From JBKEDH01 sp047975295 (lineage in GTDB: Bacteria; Bacteroidota; Bacteroidia; Flavobacteriales; Flavobacteriaceae), in contig JBKEDH010000070.1 of the NCBI GenBank assembly GCA_047975295.1, positions 1 through 54,885 on the forward strand: a stretch of DNA of 54,885 nt, read 5' to 3'. Under the pieces are notes generated by a model that saw only the letters and a list, made by a program, of their open reading frames with translations, had not been told where the DNA came from and searched no databases. This document shows positions 44,435-53,883 of this stretch, one piece after another; position 1 is the first letter of the stretch, and each line of letters opens with the position of its first letter. The translations under genes and the position numbers were made by a program.

Positions 44435-47218
44435 ATGAAAAAAAATCTTATATTTTTATTTCTTGTTGGGCAAATAATTTTGGCTCAGAACTATTCGCAA
44501 TATGTAAATCCGTTTATCGGTACCGGTGGTGCAGGACATACTTTTCCTGGGGCAACAACTCCTTTTGGCATGGTACAACTTTCTCCAGACACCAGGATCG
44601 ACGGGCGTTGGGAAGGCTGTGCAGGATACCATTATACCGATAGCATTATTTATGGTTTTTCGCATACACATTTAAATGGTACGGGTATTTCCGATTATGG
44701 CGATATTTTACTTGCCCCAACTATGGGCAAACCAAGTTTTAACAGTACCGAATATGCTTCGCCATTTTCGCACGATAACGAATCGGCTTCAGCAGGATTT
44801 TACAGCGTAAAGTTAGATAAGCACGACATTGATGTTCGTTTAACGACATCGACCCGTGTGGGATTTCACGAATATACATTCAACAAAAGCGGTATAGCCA
44901 ATATTATTTTGGATATGAACCATCGTGACGAATTACTGGAAGGAGAAATACGGATTATAGACAATAAAACCATAGATATTTTTAGGCGAAGCAAAGCGTG
45001 GGCTACTAACCAATATATTTATGCCCGTCTTACATTTAACGTACCAATGTCCATTAACCTAACCAAAGCCAATGGAACTATACAAAACGATTTTTATAGT
45101 GGAACGGAACTGGCCTTAAGTTTTTCGAAACCTGTTTTAAAAGGTGAAAAAATACTGGTAAAAGTAGCCCTTTCTCCAACAAGCTACAAAGGAGCCAAAC
45201 TTAATGCCGGCGAAATAGAGCATTGGAATTTTGAAAAAACACGAAAGAATGCCATAGCACTTTGGAACAAGGAGCTATCTAAGATTGAAGTGACTTCCAA
45301 CAACAAAGAAAAGCTTACCATTTTTTATACTGCTCTGTACCACACTATGATGCAGCCCAATATTGCCCAAGACTTGGATGGCAAATATCGAGGGCGGGAC
45401 AATAACATCCACCAAAGCGACGGATTTGACTATTATACGGTATTCTCGCTTTGGGACACCTTTAGAGCCGCTCATCCGTTATATACCCTAATCGACAAAA
45501 AACGTACTTCCAATTACATTAACACTTTTATAAAACAATACGAGCAAGGTGGTCGTTTGCCCGTTTGGGAACTGGCATCGAACGAAACCGATTGTATGAT
45601 AGGTTACCACTCGGTTTCGGTAATTGCCGATGCCATGGTAAAAGGCATAAAAGGTTTCGATTACAAAAAAGCATTCGAAGCCAGTAAGGCATCGGCTATG
45701 CGCGATGTTCTAGGATTAAAAGCAGTAAAGGAAAATGGTTTTATTTCGATTGACGACGATCATGGCAGCGTTTCCAAAACCTTGGAATACGCTTACGACG
45801 ATTGGTGCATTGCCCAAATGGCACTTCTGTTAAACGAAACCGAAGATTACGATTATTTTATGAAACGATCGCAAAATTGGAAAAACCTTTTCGATTGGGA
45901 AACCGGTTTTATCCGACCCAAGAAAAATGCCGGTTGGAACGAGCCTTTCAATCCCAAAGAAATAAATGGTAATTATACCGAAGGAAACGCTTGGCAGTAC
46001 ACTTTTTTTGTACCACACGATATACATGGGATGATTTCGGCATACGGTGGAAGTGAAAAATTTGAAGCAAAATTGGATAATATGTTCAACAGCGAAAGTA
46101 AAACTGTAGGTATCGACCAAGCCGATGTTACCGGCCTAATCGGACAATATGCCCACGGTAACGAACCAAGTCACCACATGGCCTATTTGTACAATTACGT
46201 TAATAAACCCGAAAAAACAAAAGAACGGGTACGGTTTATTTTAGATGAATTTTACAAGAACGAACCCGATGGCTTAATAGGTAATGAAGATTGCGGACAA
46301 ATGAGCGCTTGGTATGTTTTAAGTGCCATGGGTATGTATTCGGTAACACCGGCCGACAAGGCCGTTTGGAGCTTCACATCGCCCTATTTCGATAGCATAA
46401 AAGTAAATTTAGAAAATGGCGTATCGCAAACAATAACCAAAACCAACGACGCCCGTTTGCATTTCGAAAACGTAAACCATAATGCAGCACGCACCGTGCC
46501 ACATTATACAGATATGGTTATTGTTCCCGTAATAAAGGCCCAAAGTAAAACGTTTGAAGGTTCCATACCCATTTCGTTCGTAACACCCTATAAAAATACA
46601 AACGTTTATTACAACATAAACAATAGTGTATTTAAAAAATACAATGGTCAATTTCTATTGGACGAAACAGCACAAATCCAATTTTTTTCCAACGATGGCA
46701 ATGGTCGCATAAGTGATACCTTAACCGCCGAATTTGCAAAAAAACCCAATAATTACACTATTGCCATTGCATCTACTTATAACCCAATGTACCACGCCGG
46801 TGGTCCGCAAGGCTTGATAGACGGTATTTATGGAGATAAAAACTGGCGGAAAGGCGACTGGCAAGGTTACGACAAACAGGATTTTGAAGCTGTTGTAGAT
46901 TTACAGAAAAAAAAGAAAATAAGTACCCTTAATGCCCACTTTTTACAGGATACCGAAGGTTGGATAATAATGCCCAAACAAGTTGAGTTTTATGTGTCCA
47001 ACGATAATAAATCGTTTAAAAAAATAGCAACGGTACAAAACAAAATCAATCCAAAAAACTATGGTGCCTTCTTACAGGACTTTAAAGCAAACGTAAAGAC
47101 CAAAGCCCGCTATGTTAAGGTGGTTGCCCGAAATTTCGGAAAACTACCCGAATGGCACCAAGGCTACCCTTTTAATGGCAGTGCCTTTATTTTTATTGAT
47201 GAAATTGAGGTGGAGTAG
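44435..47218 (+). CDS. GH92 alpha-mannosidase with C-terminal discoidin-like domain
   Basis: A 927-residue secreted glycoside hydrolase; the signal peptide covers residues 1-17 (ending ILA before QNYS). Family 92 marks are the N-terminal GAGHTFPGATTPFGMVQLSPDT, YHYTDSIIYGFSHTHLNGTG, SLWDTFRAAHPLY, ASNETDCMIGYHSVSVIADA, and the general-acid region GNEDCGQMSAWY with E618. The last 160 residues form a beta-sandwich of F5/8 type C (discoidin) style, probably binding glycans. GH92 enzymes are calcium-dependent exo-alpha-mannosidases acting on host or algal mannans and N-glycans. It is not in a SusCD polysaccharide-utilisation locus here and is divergent from the SWIM gene. Confidence 0.95.
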   Translation: MKKNLIFLFLVGQIILAQNYSQYVNPFIGTGGAGHTFPGATTPFGMVQLSPDTRIDGRWEGCAGYHYTDSIIYGFSHTHLNGTGISDYGDILLAPTMGKPSFNSTEYASPFSHDNESASAGFYSVKLDKHDIDVRLTTSTRVGFHEYTFNKSGIANIILDMNHRDELLEGEIRIIDNKTIDIFRRSKAWATNQYIYARLTFNVPMSINLTKANGTIQNDFYSGTELALSFSKPVLKGEKILVKVALSPTSYKGAKLNAGEIEHWNFEKTRKNAIALWNKELSKIEVTSNNKEKLTIFYTALYHTMMQPNIAQDLDGKYRGRDNNIHQSDGFDYYTVFSLWDTFRAAHPLYTLIDKKRTSNYINTFIKQYEQGGRLPVWELASNETDCMIGYHSVSVIADAMVKGIKGFDYKKAFEASKASAMRDVLGLKAVKENGFISIDDDHGSVSKTLEYAYDDWCIAQMALLLNETEDYDYFMKRSQNWKNLFDWETGFIRPKKNAGWNEPFNPKEINGNYTEGNAWQYTFFVPHDIHGMISAYGGSEKFEAKLDNMFNSESKTVGIDQADVTGLIGQYAHGNEPSHHMAYLYNYVNKPEKTKERVRFILDEFYKNEPDGLIGNEDCGQMSAWYVLSAMGMYSVTPADKAVWSFTSPYFDSIKVNLENGVSQTITKTNDARLHFENVNHNAARTVPHYTDMVIVPVIKAQSKTFEGSIPISFVTPYKNTNVYYNINNSVFKKYNGQFLLDETAQIQFFSNDGNGRISDTLTAEFAKKPNNYTIAIASTYNPMYHAGGPQGLIDGIYGDKNWRKGDWQGYDKQDFEAVVDLQKKKKISTLNAHFLQDTEGWIIMPKQVEFYVSNDNKSFKKIATVQNKINPKNYGAFLQDFKANVKTKARYVKVVARNFGKLPEWHQGYPFNGSAFIFIDEIEVE

Positions 47219-47369
47219 AAAAATGGAGTTGGATAAAATTAAATTTTATTGACCAACCTATTATTTTATCATAGATTTATAATATTTTACAAAATAAACT
47301 TTTAATTTTTTTTATTACCACAACAAATATGTATATTTAAACTGCTTATTAGCCAAACCTTAATTAAAA

Positions 47370-47546
47370 ATGAACACAAATGAACAAATAATAACAACCC
47401 AAAATAGGCTTGTAGCACGCTATAAGCTTTTAATGGAACGTGCCTACAACTTTCGCCAAACAGATTCAGCCGTAAGTGATATATCCGAATTTAAAGCCAT
47501 TAAAATTTTAAACAAATTGAACAAGCTAAAATACCTTTCTAGATAA
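47370..47546 (+). CDS. small 58-aa helical protein
   Basis: An ATG at 47370 opens a 58-codon frame. The product is basic and amphipathic (NRLVARYKLLMERAYNFRQ, then SDISEFKAIKILNKLNKL), with no signal peptide or cysteine. It looks like two helices, as in small regulatory or toxin-antitoxin-type proteins, and codon use resembles the neighbours, so it may be genuine. It lies in a 537-bp gap between the GH92 gene and the BtuF-like gene and was too short for standard ORF calling. No family is recognised. Confidence 0.55.
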   Translation: MNTNEQIITTQNRLVARYKLLMERAYNFRQTDSAVSDISEFKAIKILNKLNKLKYLSR

Positions 47547-47652
47547 AAGACAACAACCTAAGTTTTTTTGCCGTTTTTTATTGTTTTTTTAACGATTAAA
47601 TTACATCCAAAACCTTAATTATTACGTATTTTACAGTAAAAAGAAGAATGTT

Positions 47653-47799
47653 ATGAATACACACTTTTGTAAAGTAGGAAGGATTAAACCCAATTTGGAT
47701 AAGTTGGTAAGCGTAAATGAGTTAAAACGTAAAGTTGAGAATTTTGTTGACGATATTAGTTTGTTTGAATATGCTGAAGATTTAAACGCAGCTTCTTAA
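47653..47799 (+). CDS. small 48-aa ORF overlapping the BtuF-like gene tail-to-tail
   Basis: An ATG at 47653, preceded by an AAGAAG purine stretch, opens a 48-codon frame ending TAA at 47797-47799. The product contains one cysteine and an acidic C-terminal part (NFVDDISLFEYAEDLNAAS). The last 44 bases overlap the 3' end of the convergent BtuF-like gene (47756-48562). The overlap weakens the case but such tail overlaps occur. Function unknown. Confidence 0.4.
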   Translation: MNTHFCKVGRIKPNLDKLVSVNELKRKVENFVDDISLFEYAEDLNAAS

Positions 47800-48562
47800 A
47801 ATAAGTAAAAGCTTTCGCAAGCCTAGACCCGTACCACGAAAACATTTCACCATCAACCAATATAATTTTTGTATTTGGAAAATGGTGTTCCAGTTCTTTT
47901 TTGTGTTTATCTTTAAACGGGTACGGCTCACTGGAAAGCATAATTACATCTACAGTATCTTTGCTTATTTCGTCCAAACGTATTTCCGGATATCTATCTT
48001 TATCATTGCAACTATTTTCAAAACCATTTAATTTTAACAAATGGTTAATAAAATTGTTGTTACCTACAACCATGTAAGGGTCTTTCCAAATAAAATAAAC
48101 CACTTTTAAAATGGATTTATCGATAATAAAAACGTTGAATTTTTCTTTTTCTACTGAAATCTTAGAAACAAGTTTGGCAACAGCTTCTTCTACATTAAAT
48201 ATCTTTCCGTATTGCTCCATTAACTGAAAACTATCGGAAATGGTAAAAATATCGGAGACATGTGTTGCACAAATAACTTCACAACCTTCAACAATTGTTT
48301 TAGTGTTTTCTTCCTTGTTACAAAGAATAATATCGGGGTTTAAAGCTTTTATTTTGTGGTAATCAACTTGTTTGGTTCCACCTACAACAGCTACATTTTT
48401 TTTTATATGCTGCGGATGTATGCAAAATTTGGTTACGCCAACAAGTTGTTGCTCCAATCCCAAATCGTACAACAGTTCGGTTTGGCTGGGCACCAACGAA
48501 ACTATGCGAAAAGGCGTTTTTTCTAACTGAAATGTGCGGTTGAGTTGGTCTTTAAAAGTCAT
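47756..48562 (-). CDS. BtuF-like metal-chelate binding protein without signal peptide
   Basis: A 268-residue protein of the helical-backbone periplasmic binding family that handles cobalamin or siderophores. Signs are RIVSLVPSQTELLYDLGLEQQLVGVTKFC (18-46), VGGTKQVDYHKIKALNPDIILCNKE, and the long connecting helix near the middle. Unlike classical BtuF it starts directly at MTFKDQLNRTF with no signal peptide, so an intracellular location is indicated unless the true start lies upstream. No transporter genes are adjacent. The window's AdoCbl-dependent ribonucleotide reductase is consistent with a need for cobalamin. Confidence 0.85.
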   Translation of the reverse strand: MTFKDQLNRTFQLEKTPFRIVSLVPSQTELLYDLGLEQQLVGVTKFCIHPQHIKKNVAVVGGTKQVDYHKIKALNPDIILCNKEENTKTIVEGCEVICATHVSDIFTISDSFQLMEQYGKIFNVEEAVAKLVSKISVEKEKFNVFIIDKSILKVVYFIWKDPYMVVGNNNFINHLLKLNGFENSCNDKDRYPEIRLDEISKDTVDVIMLSSEPYPFKDKHKKELEHHFPNTKIILVDGEMFSWYGSRLAKAFTYFKKLRLNLQHIQTN

Positions 48563-48693
48563 TGTTTAGTACGCAACAAATATTATTCTTCCTTATTTAT
48601 AAAACCTACAAAGTTTTAAAAACTTGAAACCTATATTCGATTTTAAAATAATTGATTTTCATATTATTAATGATTTACTTTTTTGCGAACGAT

Positions 48694-48760
48694 GTCATTC
48701 TGAACGATAGTGAAGAATCTCTAAACATAACACAAGAGATTCTTCCTTTGTCAGAATGAC
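48694..48760. repeat. palindromic intergenic repeat, intact copy
   Basis: Two nested perfect inverted pairs: GTCATTCTGA (48694-48703) / TCAGAATGAC (48751-48760) and GAAGAATCTC (48712-48721) / GAGATTCTTC (48736-48745). It can fold into one long hairpin of about 67 nt and matches a common type of palindromic repeat in Bacteroidota intergenic regions. It separates the BtuF-like gene and pyrF. Confidence 0.7.
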
Positions 48761-48808
48761 AACACATTAAAAATTAAGTATCAATCATTTTTTCAGTTTG
48801 AATTAGTC

Positions 48809-49630
48809 TCATTTTCCGGCAAGCAATATGTCTTTCATTTCCGTTTGGAGCTCTAAAGCTTTCTGCATTGCTTTATTGGCAAAATCTACTTCGGTTGAAG
48901 CATAAATAATACCTCTTGAAGAATTAATAAGTAGGCCTACGTTTTTATTCATGCCATACTTGCAAACCTCCTGCAAATTTCCACCTTGAGCGCCCACACC
49001 GGGAACCAATAAAAAACTATCGGGTACAATATGCCTGATTTCAGCCAAATATTCGGCTTTGGTGGCACCGACCACATACATTAAATTTTGGGCATTATGC
49101 CAAGTTTTCGAGGTTTTCAAAACCTGCTTGTACAGCTCTTGCCCATTTACAGTTTGGGTTTGAAAATCGAATGCCCCGGTATTGGAGGTCAATGCTAATA
49201 ATATAGTATGTTTATTTTCGAAAGCCAAAAATGGTTCAACAGAATCCTTTCCCATATAAGGCGCAACGGTAACACTATTAAAAGCCAAATCCTCAAAAAA
49301 AGCTTTGGCATACATGGTGCTTGTATTACCTATATCGCCGCGTTTAGCATCGGCAATGGTAAATATCTCTGGATGGTTTTTGTTTAAATAATTAATGGTT
49401 TTTTCCAGAGCCTGCCACCCTTTTATTCCGTAGGCTTCGTAAAACGCCGTATTGGGCTTATAGGCCACGCATAAATGATGGGTAGCGTCGATAATCGCCT
49501 TATTGAAAGCAAAAATCGGGTCTTCTTCCTTTAAAAGATGTTTTGGGATTTTGTTTAAATCGACATCCAATCCAATACAAAGAAAGGATTTTTTCTTTTG
49601 GATTTGGTTTATCAGTTCGGTTGTTGTCAT
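48809..49630 (-). CDS. pyrF: orotidine 5'-phosphate decarboxylase
   Basis: PyrF decarboxylates OMP to UMP, the last step of de novo pyrimidine synthesis. The 273-residue protein is the long (type 2) form. Visible signatures are LCIGLDVDLNKIPKHL, the catalytic TIADAKRGDIGNTS (about 92-105), VAPYMGKDSVEPF, and VPGVGAQGGNL near the end. Its upstream sequence has an unusually strong Shine-Dalgarno-like AAGGAGG eight bases ahead of the ATG, with an adjacent CCTCC-AAA-GGAGG hairpin (49649-49661). Other pyr genes are not in the window. Confidence 0.96.
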   Translation of the reverse strand: MTTTELINQIQKKKSFLCIGLDVDLNKIPKHLLKEEDPIFAFNKAIIDATHHLCVAYKPNTAFYEAYGIKGWQALEKTINYLNKNHPEIFTIADAKRGDIGNTSTMYAKAFFEDLAFNSVTVAPYMGKDSVEPFLAFENKHTILLALTSNTGAFDFQTQTVNGQELYKQVLKTSKTWHNAQNLMYVVGATKAEYLAEIRHIVPDSFLLVPGVGAQGGNLQEVCKYGMNKNVGLLINSSRGIIYASTEVDFANKAMQKALELQTEMKDILLAGK

Positions 49631-49637
49631 GTTATTG

Positions 49638-49661
49638 CCCTCCTTAATCCTCCAAAGGAGG
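49638..49661 (-). promoter_or_regulatory. strong SD-like sequence and competing hairpin before pyrF
   Basis: On the minus strand AAGGAGG ends eight bases before the pyrF ATG, unusual for Bacteroidota. Just upstream CCTCC (49661-49657) can pair either with the next GGAGG (49653-49649) or with the SD itself, so the two states are mutually exclusive. It may instead be part of a common intergenic repeat. Confidence 0.35.
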
Positions 49662-49745
49662 AAACTGTTGTGTGATTACTCAATCTTTTATAAATACATT
49701 TAAACGGATACCATTCCAACTGGGAAAAATCTCTTCAATTTTGAT

Positions 49746-49871
49746 AGATTCTTCATTTCTCCTCGCTATATTCAGAATGATAGCATTTAAATTATAGTTA
49801 AAATAATCTTCTTTTAAATATTTTTAATGTGATAAAACGTAATGACGAGATTCCTCCTTTTGTCGGAATGA
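49746..49871. repeat. degraded copies of the palindromic repeat
   Basis: GAGATTCCTCCTTTTGTCGG... (right-half-like, ending GGAATGAC near 49871) and a decayed right half (GATTCTTCATTTCTCCTCGC... ending AGAATGATA near 49782) recall the copy at 48694-48760. No complete palindrome remains. This fills most of the gap between pyrF and prfA (49631-49955), in which I see no gene. Confidence 0.5.
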
Positions 49872-49955
49872 CACAAACGTTTTTGTTTGTTATATAAAAT
49901 TAACCTCCCTCCTACAACAGTATCTTTCTCTTAGAGAAAAAGTCAAATAGGAATT

Positions 49956-51032
49956 TTAAATCGTTTCATCTCCTGCCTTTAACTTTTCGGTGTTTTCGGC
50001 CAATTGCAATTCATCAATTATTTTTTGGATATCACCATTTATAATATTCGACAAATCGTAAAGCGTCAATCCAATACGGTGGTCGGTTACTCGTCCTTGC
50101 GGATAGTTATAAGTTCTAATTTTAGCACTTCGGTCGCCACTACTTACCATACTGCCCCGTTTGGCGGCATCTTCTTCTTGTTTTTTAGCCAATTCCAAAT
50201 CGTACAAACGCGAACGTAATACCTTAAAGGCTTTTTCCTTGTTTTTATGTTGCGATTTTTGGTCTTGGCACTGTGCCACCAATCCGGTTGGTATATGTGT
50301 TAACCGCACTGCCGAATAAGTGGTGTTTACCGACTGCCCACCGGGACCGGACGAGCAGAAATAATCGATACGTACATCTTTGGGATCTATTTCCACATCA
50401 AATTCCTCGGCTTCGGGAAACACCATACAGGTTGCCGCACTGGTATGTACCCGTCCTTGGGTTTCGGTTTGCGGTACACGCTGCACACGGTGCACACCGG
50501 CCTCGAACTTTAGGGTACCGTAAACATCTTCGCCCGTAACTTCAAACTGGATTTCCTTAAAACCACCACTTGTACCTTCGCTAAAATCGACCGTATCGAC
50601 CTTCCAGCCTTTGTTTTCACAGTATTTGCTGTACATTCGGAACAAATCGCCCGCAAAAATACTGGCCTCGTCGCCACCTGTTCCGGCACGAAGCTCGACT
50701 ACTGCATTTTTAGTATCTTCAGGGTCTTTGGGGATTAAAAGAAATTTTATTTCATCTTCCAGTTTTGGAATACGCTCTTTGGCTTCATCGTACTGTATTT
50801 TGGCCATTTCTACCATTTCGGCATCACTACCATCGGCAATAATTTCTTCGGCCTCCTTTAAATTATCGGTCGCTTCAATATAAGCCTCACGCCTATCCAT
50901 TAAAACCCTTAAATCTTTATATTCTCTGTTTAGCTCTATATAGCGTTTTTGGTCGGATATAATATCGGGTTGGATAATTAAATCGCTCACCTCATCAAAA
51001 CGCTGTTTTACTACTTGTAACTTATCTAACAT
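49956..51032 (-). CDS. prfA: peptide chain release factor 1
   Basis: RF1 recognises UAA and UAG stop codons and triggers peptide release. The 358-residue length is right. The catalytic GGQ is seen in SSGPGGQSVNTTYSAVRL, and the stop-codon region includes GVHRVQRVPQTETQGRVHTS. The coiled N-terminal domain and the DHRIGLTLYDL C-terminal segment are normal. It begins 133 bp after the end of nrdJ and may be in the same transcription direction unit; the gap contains no obvious terminator. Confidence 0.97.
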   Translation of the reverse strand: MLDKLQVVKQRFDEVSDLIIQPDIISDQKRYIELNREYKDLRVLMDRREAYIEATDNLKEAEEIIADGSDAEMVEMAKIQYDEAKERIPKLEDEIKFLLIPKDPEDTKNAVVELRAGTGGDEASIFAGDLFRMYSKYCENKGWKVDTVDFSEGTSGGFKEIQFEVTGEDVYGTLKFEAGVHRVQRVPQTETQGRVHTSAATCMVFPEAEEFDVEIDPKDVRIDYFCSSGPGGQSVNTTYSAVRLTHIPTGLVAQCQDQKSQHKNKEKAFKVLRSRLYDLELAKKQEEDAAKRGSMVSSGDRSAKIRTYNYPQGRVTDHRIGLTLYDLSNIINGDIQKIIDELQLAENTEKLKAGDETI

Positions 51033-51165
51033 CTGCCTTTTTTATTGAAGCCCAAAAATACGATAATTTATGGATTTTCATATTGGATTTATATACGGTT
51101 ATCAACAAAAAAAGGAAGCCTAACAGACCTCCTCTTTTATTCTTATTATTAATTCAAAACAAGAT

Positions 51166-53721
51166 TTATCCACATTTTGAAGACCCACAGTCCTTACAGG
51201 TTAAACAGCCTTCTTGATAGATTAAATTGCCCGATTTACAATTGTCGCATTTTTGCCCCTTGGCTTTTGTGCCATCGGCAACGTAACGTTTTAAGGCTCG
51301 ACCCACACCGTTTTTCCAAGTATTTATGGATTCGCTGTCCAACTGTAAGCTGTTTATTAAATCCACAATTTTTTCAATAGGCATACCGTGTCGCAATGTA
51401 CTTGAAATAAGTTTTGCATAGTTCCAATATTCCGGATTAAATTTATGCGACAGGCCTTCAATGGTGGTTTTATAGCCTCTTTTATTTTTATACTGAAAAT
51501 CGTAACGTGAAGTGCCATCTTCATTTCGGTTTTTGATGATATAGCCTTTTTCTACCCAACGTTGCAACAAAATACCTTCATCATCATCAGAAAAACCAGT
51601 AAAAATTTCATAAGGCTTACCATCTATTAAACCAATAAAGGCAATCCATTTATCTTTATTATTTTGAAAACGCACCACATCGGCCTCCAATATTTCCGGA
51701 CGTTTTGTCGGGAATGCCGTTAATAGTTCTTGCGTTTCTTCCTTTTTCTCGTCGTTGGAAATCAATACGCCCGAACGTGAACCGTCGCGATATACCGTAA
51801 CCCCTTTACAGCCTACTTCCCATGCTTTTAAGTATAATTCGCCCACCAAATCTTCGTTTACATCGCTTGGCAGGTTAATAGTTACGCTTATGGAATGGTC
51901 CACCCATTTTTGTATGGCACCTTGCATACTTACTTTGCTCAACCAATCTACATCGTTGGAAGTGGCTTTGTAATAAGGTGATTTTTTCACCAAGGCATCC
52001 AATTCCTCTTGGCTGAAATTTTTAGAAGAATCAATACCTTGTACTTCCATCCACTGCTTAAATCGGTGATGGAACACAACGTATTCTTCCCACGAATCGC
52101 CTACTTCATCAACAAAATCCACACGCACCTCTTTATCGTTGGGATTTACTTTTCTTCTACGTTTGTAAACCGGCATAAATACAGGCTCTATCCCTGACGA
52201 TGTTTGGGTCATTAAACTGGTAGTTCCTGTTGGGGCAATGGTTAACATGGCTATATTGCGACGGCCATGCTCCAACATATCGTAATATAGTTTTTCGTCG
52301 GCTTTTTTAATACGCTGTATAAACGGATTTTCCTTTTCACGGTCGGCATCGAAAATGGCAAATGCACCACGTTCCTTTGCTGTGTTTACCGAAGCGCGAT
52401 AGGCTGCCAAACACAAGGTTTTATGTACTTCTAACGAAAATGCATTACCTTCTTTTGTACCATAACGAATACCTAAGGCCGCCAACATATCGCCTTCGGC
52501 CGTAATGCCAATTCCGGTACGCCTGCCTTCTTCGGCTTTGGTTTTTATATTAAGCCAAAGATTACGTTCTATACTTTTTACTTCGGCACTTTCGGGATCA
52601 TCATCAATTTTCTGTATAACGGCATCTATTTTTTCCAATTCCAAATCAATAATATCGTCCATAATGCGCTGTGCCACGCCCACATGCTCCTTAAACAGTT
52701 CGAAATTAAATTTGGCATGTTCGGTAAACGGGTTTTCCACATACGACAGTAAATTTATGGCCAACAAACGACAGGAATCGTAAGGACATAACGGAATTTC
52801 GCCACAGGGGTTTGTAGAAACGGTTTTGTAACCCAAATCGGCATAACAATCGGGTACGGATTCTCGGATTATGGTATCCCAAAACAGAATTCCGGGCTCG
52901 GCCGATTTCCACGCATTATGTACAATTTTTTTCCAGATATTTCTTGCTTGGATGGTTTTTGAATATTTGGGCGTATCACTAAAAATAGGATATTTTTGTG
53001 TGTATTTTGAATCGGATTTTACAGCCTGCATAAACGAATCGTCAATCCGTACCGATACATTGGCACCGGTTACTTTTCCCTGCTCTAATTTAGCATCGAT
53101 AAAATCTTCGGAATCGGGATGGTTAATGGAAACCGATAACATTAATGCGCCACGACGACCATCTTGTGCCACTTCGCGAGTTGAGTTGGAATAGCGTTCC
53201 ATAAAAGGTACGATTCCTGTTGACGTTAATGCCGAATTTTTTACCGGAGAGCCTTTGGGGCGAATATGCGATAAATCGTGGCCTACACCGCCACGACGTT
53301 TCATTAATTGCACTTGCTCTTGGTCTATTTTCATGATGCCTCCGTAAGAATCGGAATCGCCGGAGTTACCAATTACAAAACAGTTTGAAAGTGATGCCGT
53401 TTGATACGGATTACCAATGCCTGCCATCGGGCTTCCCTGAGGTACAATGTAATTGAAGTTTTTTATAAGCTGATAAATAGCGTCTTCTGAAAGCGGATTG
53501 GCGTATTTTGCTTCTACCCTTGCAATTTCCTTTGCAATGCGACGGTGCATATCATCCGGCGTTTTTTCGTATAAATTGCCTTCAGAATCTTTTAAGGCAT
53601 ATTTATTTATCCAAACACGGGCAGCCAGATCGTCGCCTTTAAAATAAATTTTTGAGGCTTCGAAAGCTTCATCTTGTGTATAGGTTTTAGGGCGTTTTAA
53701 AGTTTGTGTTTTTACAGGCAT
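51166..53721 (-). CDS. nrdJ: adenosylcobalamin-dependent ribonucleotide reductase (class II)
   Basis: NrdJ reduces ribonucleotides to deoxyribonucleotides using an AdoCbl-generated radical, so it does not need oxygen. The 851 residues include LSNCFVIGNSGDSDSYGG, the NPCGEIPL active-site segment, TAPTGTTSL-like LTIAPTGTTSLMTQTSSGIEP, and a C-terminal zinc-ribbon-type tail (CDNCKSGNLIYQEGCLTCKDCG). No separate activating protein is encoded nearby, as expected for class II. The 287 bp upstream contain a perfect 16-bp palindrome at 53868-53883 but no AdoCbl riboswitch that I can recognise. Cobalamin must be made or imported. Confidence 0.96.
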   Translation of the reverse strand: MPVKTQTLKRPKTYTQDEAFEASKIYFKGDDLAARVWINKYALKDSEGNLYEKTPDDMHRRIAKEIARVEAKYANPLSEDAIYQLIKNFNYIVPQGSPMAGIGNPYQTASLSNCFVIGNSGDSDSYGGIMKIDQEQVQLMKRRGGVGHDLSHIRPKGSPVKNSALTSTGIVPFMERYSNSTREVAQDGRRGALMLSVSINHPDSEDFIDAKLEQGKVTGANVSVRIDDSFMQAVKSDSKYTQKYPIFSDTPKYSKTIQARNIWKKIVHNAWKSAEPGILFWDTIIRESVPDCYADLGYKTVSTNPCGEIPLCPYDSCRLLAINLLSYVENPFTEHAKFNFELFKEHVGVAQRIMDDIIDLELEKIDAVIQKIDDDPESAEVKSIERNLWLNIKTKAEEGRRTGIGITAEGDMLAALGIRYGTKEGNAFSLEVHKTLCLAAYRASVNTAKERGAFAIFDADREKENPFIQRIKKADEKLYYDMLEHGRRNIAMLTIAPTGTTSLMTQTSSGIEPVFMPVYKRRRKVNPNDKEVRVDFVDEVGDSWEEYVVFHHRFKQWMEVQGIDSSKNFSQEELDALVKKSPYYKATSNDVDWLSKVSMQGAIQKWVDHSISVTINLPSDVNEDLVGELYLKAWEVGCKGVTVYRDGSRSGVLISNDEKKEETQELLTAFPTKRPEILEADVVRFQNNKDKWIAFIGLIDGKPYEIFTGFSDDDEGILLQRWVEKGYIIKNRNEDGTSRYDFQYKNKRGYKTTIEGLSHKFNPEYWNYAKLISSTLRHGMPIEKIVDLINSLQLDSESINTWKNGVGRALKRYVADGTKAKGQKCDNCKSGNLIYQEGCLTCKDCGSSKCG

Positions 53722-53867
53722 TAGTTTTTGGTTTATAATTTTACATCAACAGTACAAATTAACGCAAAAAAATGTAAACCTACACACTTTAAAAAATACA
53801 AAGTTTACAATAAAAAAACATATTTTACTGATTATCAATTATTTAAAAATTTATCAACACAAAAAAG

Positions 53868-53883
53868 TTAACAAATTTGTTAA
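53868..53883. promoter_or_regulatory. perfect 16-bp palindrome upstream of nrdJ
   Basis: TTAACAAATTTGTTAA is its own reverse complement and lies about 147 bases ahead of the nrdJ start. It is of the size and symmetry of a dimeric regulator's operator. It does not match the NrdR box as I know it. AT-richness makes chance palindromes more likely here. Confidence 0.4.

Noticed and set aside
51098..51175. DnaA-box-like TTATCAACA (51098) and TTATCCACA (51166).
   Set aside because: Only two isolated matches, one of them over the end of nrdJ; AT-rich DNA gives such hits by chance and no origin context is present.
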